Below are positions 62,058-64,000 of a stretch of DNA of 64,000 bases, in pieces. The translations under genes were made by a program, and so were the position numbers. The notes below the pieces were generated by a model. The model was given only the letters and a program-made list of their open reading frames with translations, was not told where the DNA came from and ran no database searches. The stretch is from Actinomycetota bacterium (GTDB lineage: Bacteria; Actinomycetota; Acidimicrobiia; IMCC26256; PALSA-555). Position 1 is the first letter of the stretch. Each line of letters begins with the position of its first letter. The stretch lies in NCBI GenBank assembly GCA_016870355.1, contig VGBR01000003.1, forward strand, positions 192,653 through 256,652, written 5' to 3'.

Positions 62058-62588
62058 ATGATCACGGAGCCCATCACCGTCGAGATCTTGCCGATGCGCC
62101 GACGCCACGTGCGCTCGGTGCTCAAGATCGAGCAGCAGGTGTACCCCCGGCCCTGGAGCCACTCGCTGTTCCTGTCGGAGCTGGCGCTGCGGGCGACCCG
62201 CTCGTACTTCGTGGCCAAGATCGGGCGGGACGTCGTGGGCTACGCCGGCCTGATGATGACCGCGGAAGACGGCCACGTCACCACCATCGCCGTCGATCCG
62301 AACTGGCACCGCCACAAGGTCGCGACCCGGTTGATGGCCGCGGTCGCCCGCGAAGCCCTCTCTCGCTTCGCGCAGAACCTGACGCTCGAAGTGCGGCTCT
62401 CGAACCTCGCCGCACAGCACCTCTACCGGCGCTTCGGCTTCGCGCCGGTCGGCGTGCGCAAGAACTACTACCAGGAGACCAACGAGGACGCGCTCATCAT
62501 GTGGGCGCACGGGGTCGACAGCGCCGACTACATCGCGCTCCTCGACAGCATCGAGCGTGCGCTCCCCGGCGAGACCGTCATCTCATGA
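62058..62588 (+). CDS. rimI: Ribosomal-protein-alanine N-acetyltransferase RimI
   Basis: A 176-residue GNAT enzyme that acetylates the N-terminal alanine of S18 in enterobacteria. MRRRHVRSVLKIEQQVYPRPWSHSLFLSEL, motif A VDPNWHRHKVATRLM (with some changes from Q-x-x-G-x-G/A), then LSNLAAQHLYRRFGFAPVGVRKNYYQ. It lies between tsaB and tsaD as in most bacteria. ATG 62058; its stop overlaps an in-frame ATG of the tsaD frame. Confidence 0.92.
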   Translation: MITEPITVEILPMRRRHVRSVLKIEQQVYPRPWSHSLFLSELALRATRSYFVAKIGRDVVGYAGLMMTAEDGHVTTIAVDPNWHRHKVATRLMAAVAREALSRFAQNLTLEVRLSNLAAQHLYRRFGFAPVGVRKNYYQETNEDALIMWAHGVDSADYIALLDSIERALPGETVIS

Positions 62589-62591
62589 CAC

Positions 62592-62651
62592 GCGGCGCCC
62601 GGAGCGACGAAGGAGCCGAGGGTGCTCGCCAGCGAGCGAGCGCTCGCGGGG
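62592..62651 (+). repeat. Direct repeat flanking tsaD, left copy
   Basis: About 58 bp beginning GCGGCGCCCGGAGCGACG and continuing with GGAGCCGAGGGTGCTCGCCA. It is nearly identical to 63726-63784. This copy ends in AGCGAGCGAGCGCTCGCGGGG and lacks the TAY hairpin present in the right copy. It lies between the rimI stop and the likely tsaD start. Confidence 0.85.
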
Positions 62652-62710
62652 CCGCGGACCGGGTGGCTGTGCCGCCCGAACCGCACGAGACGGAGCCTGC
62701 GGAGTCGACC

Positions 62711-63724
62711 ATGAGGTGGTTCCCGCCCCGCAGCGAGGGAGCGAATGTCTTGGGCATCGAGACGTCGTGTGACGAGACGGCCGCGGCCGTCGTCGGCAAT
62801 GGCACCGACGTGCTGTCGTCGGTGGTGTCGAGCCAGGTGGATCTGCACGCTCGCTTTGGTGGAGTTGTGCCGGAGATCGCGAGCCGCGCGCACGTCGACC
62901 TCATCGGCCCAGTGGTTGCGGACGCGCTTGGCGAAGCCGGCGTCGAGCTGCCGGAGCTGACTGCCGTCGCCGCCTGTCACGGTCCCGGCCTCGCGGGTGC
63001 GCTGCTCGTCGGCGTGAGCGCGGCGAAGGCGCTCGCGTTGGTCGCCGATCTCCCGTATGTCGGCGTGAACCACCTGGAAGCGCACTGCTACGCGGCGTGG
63101 CTCGAGGAACCTGACCTCACGCCCCCGCTCGCGGTGCTCGTTGCGTCCGGCGGTCACACGCTCGTGGTCGTGATGGAAGACCACGGGAAGTACCGCGTCG
63201 TCGGGCAGACCGTGGATGACGCCGCGGGTGAGGCCTTCGACAAGGTCGCGCGTCACCTCGGGCTTGGCTATCCGGGTGGCCCACTCATCGACGCACTCGC
63301 ACGTGACGGCGAACCCGACGCAATCGCGTTCCCGCGGGCCATGCCGGGGGAACCCGACTTCTCGTTCTCGGGTCTCAAGACCGCGGTCGTGCAGCACATC
63401 CGCAAGCATCCCGATGGCAACGTGGCTGATGTGGCCGCGTCGTTCCAAGCCGCGGTGGTCGACCAGCTCGTCGACAAGCTCGTGCGGGCGGCCGACGAAG
63501 CCGGCGCCTCGACCCTGGTGCTCGGCGGGGGCGTGGCCGCGAACTCGCGCCTTCGGGCGCGGGTCGAGGAGGTCGCCGCGGCGACCGGGCGACGGGCGTT
63601 CCTGCCGCCTCGCGACCTCTGCACCGACAACGCCGCGATGATCGCCGCCGCCGCTTGGTGGCGGCTCCAGGCCGACGGCCCGACGCCCCTCGACGCCGGG
63701 GTCGCCCCCAGCTTGAGCTTGTGA
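62711..63724 (+). CDS. tsaD: tRNA N6-adenosine threonylcarbamoyltransferase TsaD
   Basis: A 337-residue catalytic subunit transferring the threonylcarbamoyl group to A37. VLGIETSCDETAAAVV, the metal site VNHLEAHCYAAW, ASGGHTLVVVM, DDAAGEAFDKVARHLGLGYPGGP, FSFSGLKTAV and GGGVAANSRLR are all present. ATG 62711 (GGAG 6 bases upstream) is preferred. An earlier in-frame ATG at 62585 would add 42 Arg/Ala-rich residues read from the direct repeat, with no counterpart in TsaD. Confidence 0.95.
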   Translation: MRWFPPRSEGANVLGIETSCDETAAAVVGNGTDVLSSVVSSQVDLHARFGGVVPEIASRAHVDLIGPVVADALGEAGVELPELTAVAACHGPGLAGALLVGVSAAKALALVADLPYVGVNHLEAHCYAAWLEEPDLTPPLAVLVASGGHTLVVVMEDHGKYRVVGQTVDDAAGEAFDKVARHLGLGYPGGPLIDALARDGEPDAIAFPRAMPGEPDFSFSGLKTAVVQHIRKHPDGNVADVAASFQAAVVDQLVDKLVRAADEAGASTLVLGGGVAANSRLRARVEEVAAATGRRAFLPPRDLCTDNAAMIAAAAWWRLQADGPTPLDAGVAPSLSL

Positions 63725-63725
63725 T

Positions 63726-63810
63726 GCGGCGCCCGGAGCGACGGAGGAGCCGAGGGTGCTCGCCAGGGAGCGAGCGCCCGCGGGCGGGGTATCCCCGCCC
63801 GCAGCGAGCG
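63726..63810 (+). repeat. Direct repeat right copy plus TAY-hairpin repeat copy 12
   Basis: GCGGCGCCCGGAGCGACG onward repeats 62592-62651. It runs into AGCGAGCG (63769-63776), CCC, arm GCGGGCGGGG (63780-63789), TAT, arm CCCCGCCCGC (63793-63802), and AGCGAGCG (63803-63810). Perfect stem, same spacing as copies 2, 3 and 7. Confidence 0.88.
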
Positions 63811-63829
63811 ACCGAGGAGTGATGCCCAT

Positions 63830-63858
63830 TTGCGAGCCTCGGAGCGGCCCGGTATCTT
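63830..63858 (+). promoter_or_regulatory. Candidate groES promoter
   Basis: TTGCGA (63830-63835), 17-bp spacer, TATCTT (63853-63858), directly upstream of the CIRCE element, which would cover the transcription start. Confidence 0.65.
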
Positions 63859-63862
63859 GCTG

Positions 63863-63889
63863 TTAGCACTCGCCCCTTGTGAGTGCCAA
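63863..63889. promoter_or_regulatory. CIRCE operator (HrcA binding site)
   Basis: TTAGCACTC (63863-63871), 9-bp spacer, GAGTGCCAA (63881-63889). It matches the known TTAGCACTC-N9-GAGTGCTAA consensus with one mismatch. It predicts repression of groES by HrcA, relieved on heat shock. Confidence 0.93.
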
Positions 63890-63924
63890 AGACCTGGAAC
63901 CGACCGCCGCAGGAGGCGTGACGA

Positions 63925-64000
63925 ATGAAGCTGCAGCCGCTGGAAGACCGCATCGTGGTGCGGGCAAGCGACGCCGAGGAGACCACGGTGAGCGGGCTCG
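63925..64000 (+). CDS. groES: Co-chaperonin GroES, 5' part
   Basis: The first 25 codons read KLQPLEDRIVVRASDAEETT then VSGL, the GroES N-terminus, cut by the window edge. AGGAGG at 63911-63916 and ATG 63925 set the start. GroES caps the GroEL folding chamber. Promoter and CIRCE upstream indicate HrcA control; groEL probably follows outside the window. Confidence 0.95.
   Translation, partial: MKLQPLEDRIVVRASDAEETTVSGL

Noticed and set aside
62585-62710. Start of tsaD at the ATG overlapping the rimI stop
   Set aside because: It would add 42 residues encoded by the direct repeat, with no counterpart in TsaD; ATG 62711 has a ribosome-binding site and fits the family length.

Overview
The window is a high-GC bacterial chromosome segment. 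It carries most of the translation and transcription machinery on the + strand. The order is rpmG / tRNA-Trp-secE-nusG-rplKAJL / rpoBC / rpsL-rpsG-fusA-tuf / S10-spc-alpha ribosomal clusters / rplM-rpsI-glmM-glmS-acpS-nnr-alr-tsaEB-rimI-tsaD-groES. Frequent GTG and TTG starts, TAnnnT -10 boxes, a zinc-type S14, an RpoC coiled-coil insert and the alr-tsaE-tsaB-rimI-tsaD-groES order point to Actinobacteriota. Class Acidimicrobiia is my best guess; no 16S gene is present to confirm it.

Layout. 1-5.0 kb: tail of an FtsH-like protein, an acetyltransferase, tRNA-Thr and tRNA-Met directly followed by a first tuf gene, rpmG, then two reverse-strand metabolic enzymes (BKACE family and LLM flavin enzyme). 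5.0-11 kb: ECF sigma and zinc-finger anti-sigma pair, tRNA-Trp-secE-nusG, L11-L1-L10-L7/L12 and an unknown membrane protein. 11-24 kb: rpoB, rpoC, rpsL, rpsG, fusA and a second, clearly diverged tuf. 24-38.7 kb: rpsJ, three non-ribosomal genes, then rplC through secY-adk-map. 38.7-46.6 kb: a metallo-beta-lactamase enzyme, a MazEF-type module, infA-rpmJ-rpsM-rpsK-rpsD-rpoA-rplQ-truA, a secreted esterase, a second MazF toxin whose antitoxin is cut short, and a coiled-coil membrane protein. 46.6-64 kb: a permuted alkaline-phosphatase-fold enzyme, rplM-rpsI, glmM, a 1137-residue GlmS, acpS, NAD(P)HX repair, CBS protein, alanine racemase, hydrolases, uracil-DNA glycosylase, the t6A genes tsaE/tsaB/tsaD with rimI, and the start of groES behind a CIRCE operator.

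The main unexplained signal is a family of small structured repeats punctuating these housekeeping operons. I count twelve copies of a 23-nt hairpin (10-nt arms, invariant TAC or TAT triloop, all on the gene-sense strand), with arm sequences that change together. Copies lie at rpmG, rplK, rpoB-rpoC, rpoC-rpsL, rplW-rplB, rplV-rpsC, rplX-rplE, rpsH-rplF, rpmD-rplO and tsaD-groES, and two lie inside the 3' ends of the L10 and L4 genes. Five copies are flanked by AGCGAGCG-type direct repeats at fixed distances. Four others carry a second, covarying hairpin with a GAA triloop, running from the upstream stop codon to the downstream ribosome-binding region. The copies sit at gapped junctions between translationally coupled gene blocks, so they may act as operon-internal processing or expression elements; this is inference. 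A second palindrome family (TTTTGGCGTCGATA arms, 19-nt loop) and a third hairpin family occur twice each.

Other odd points: an oversized GlmS, long low-complexity tails on L11, L10, L3, L4, L22, S3 and NusG (L22 has a His/Asp cluster followed by a histone-like Lys/Ala tail), and two tuf genes with about two dozen amino-acid differences.
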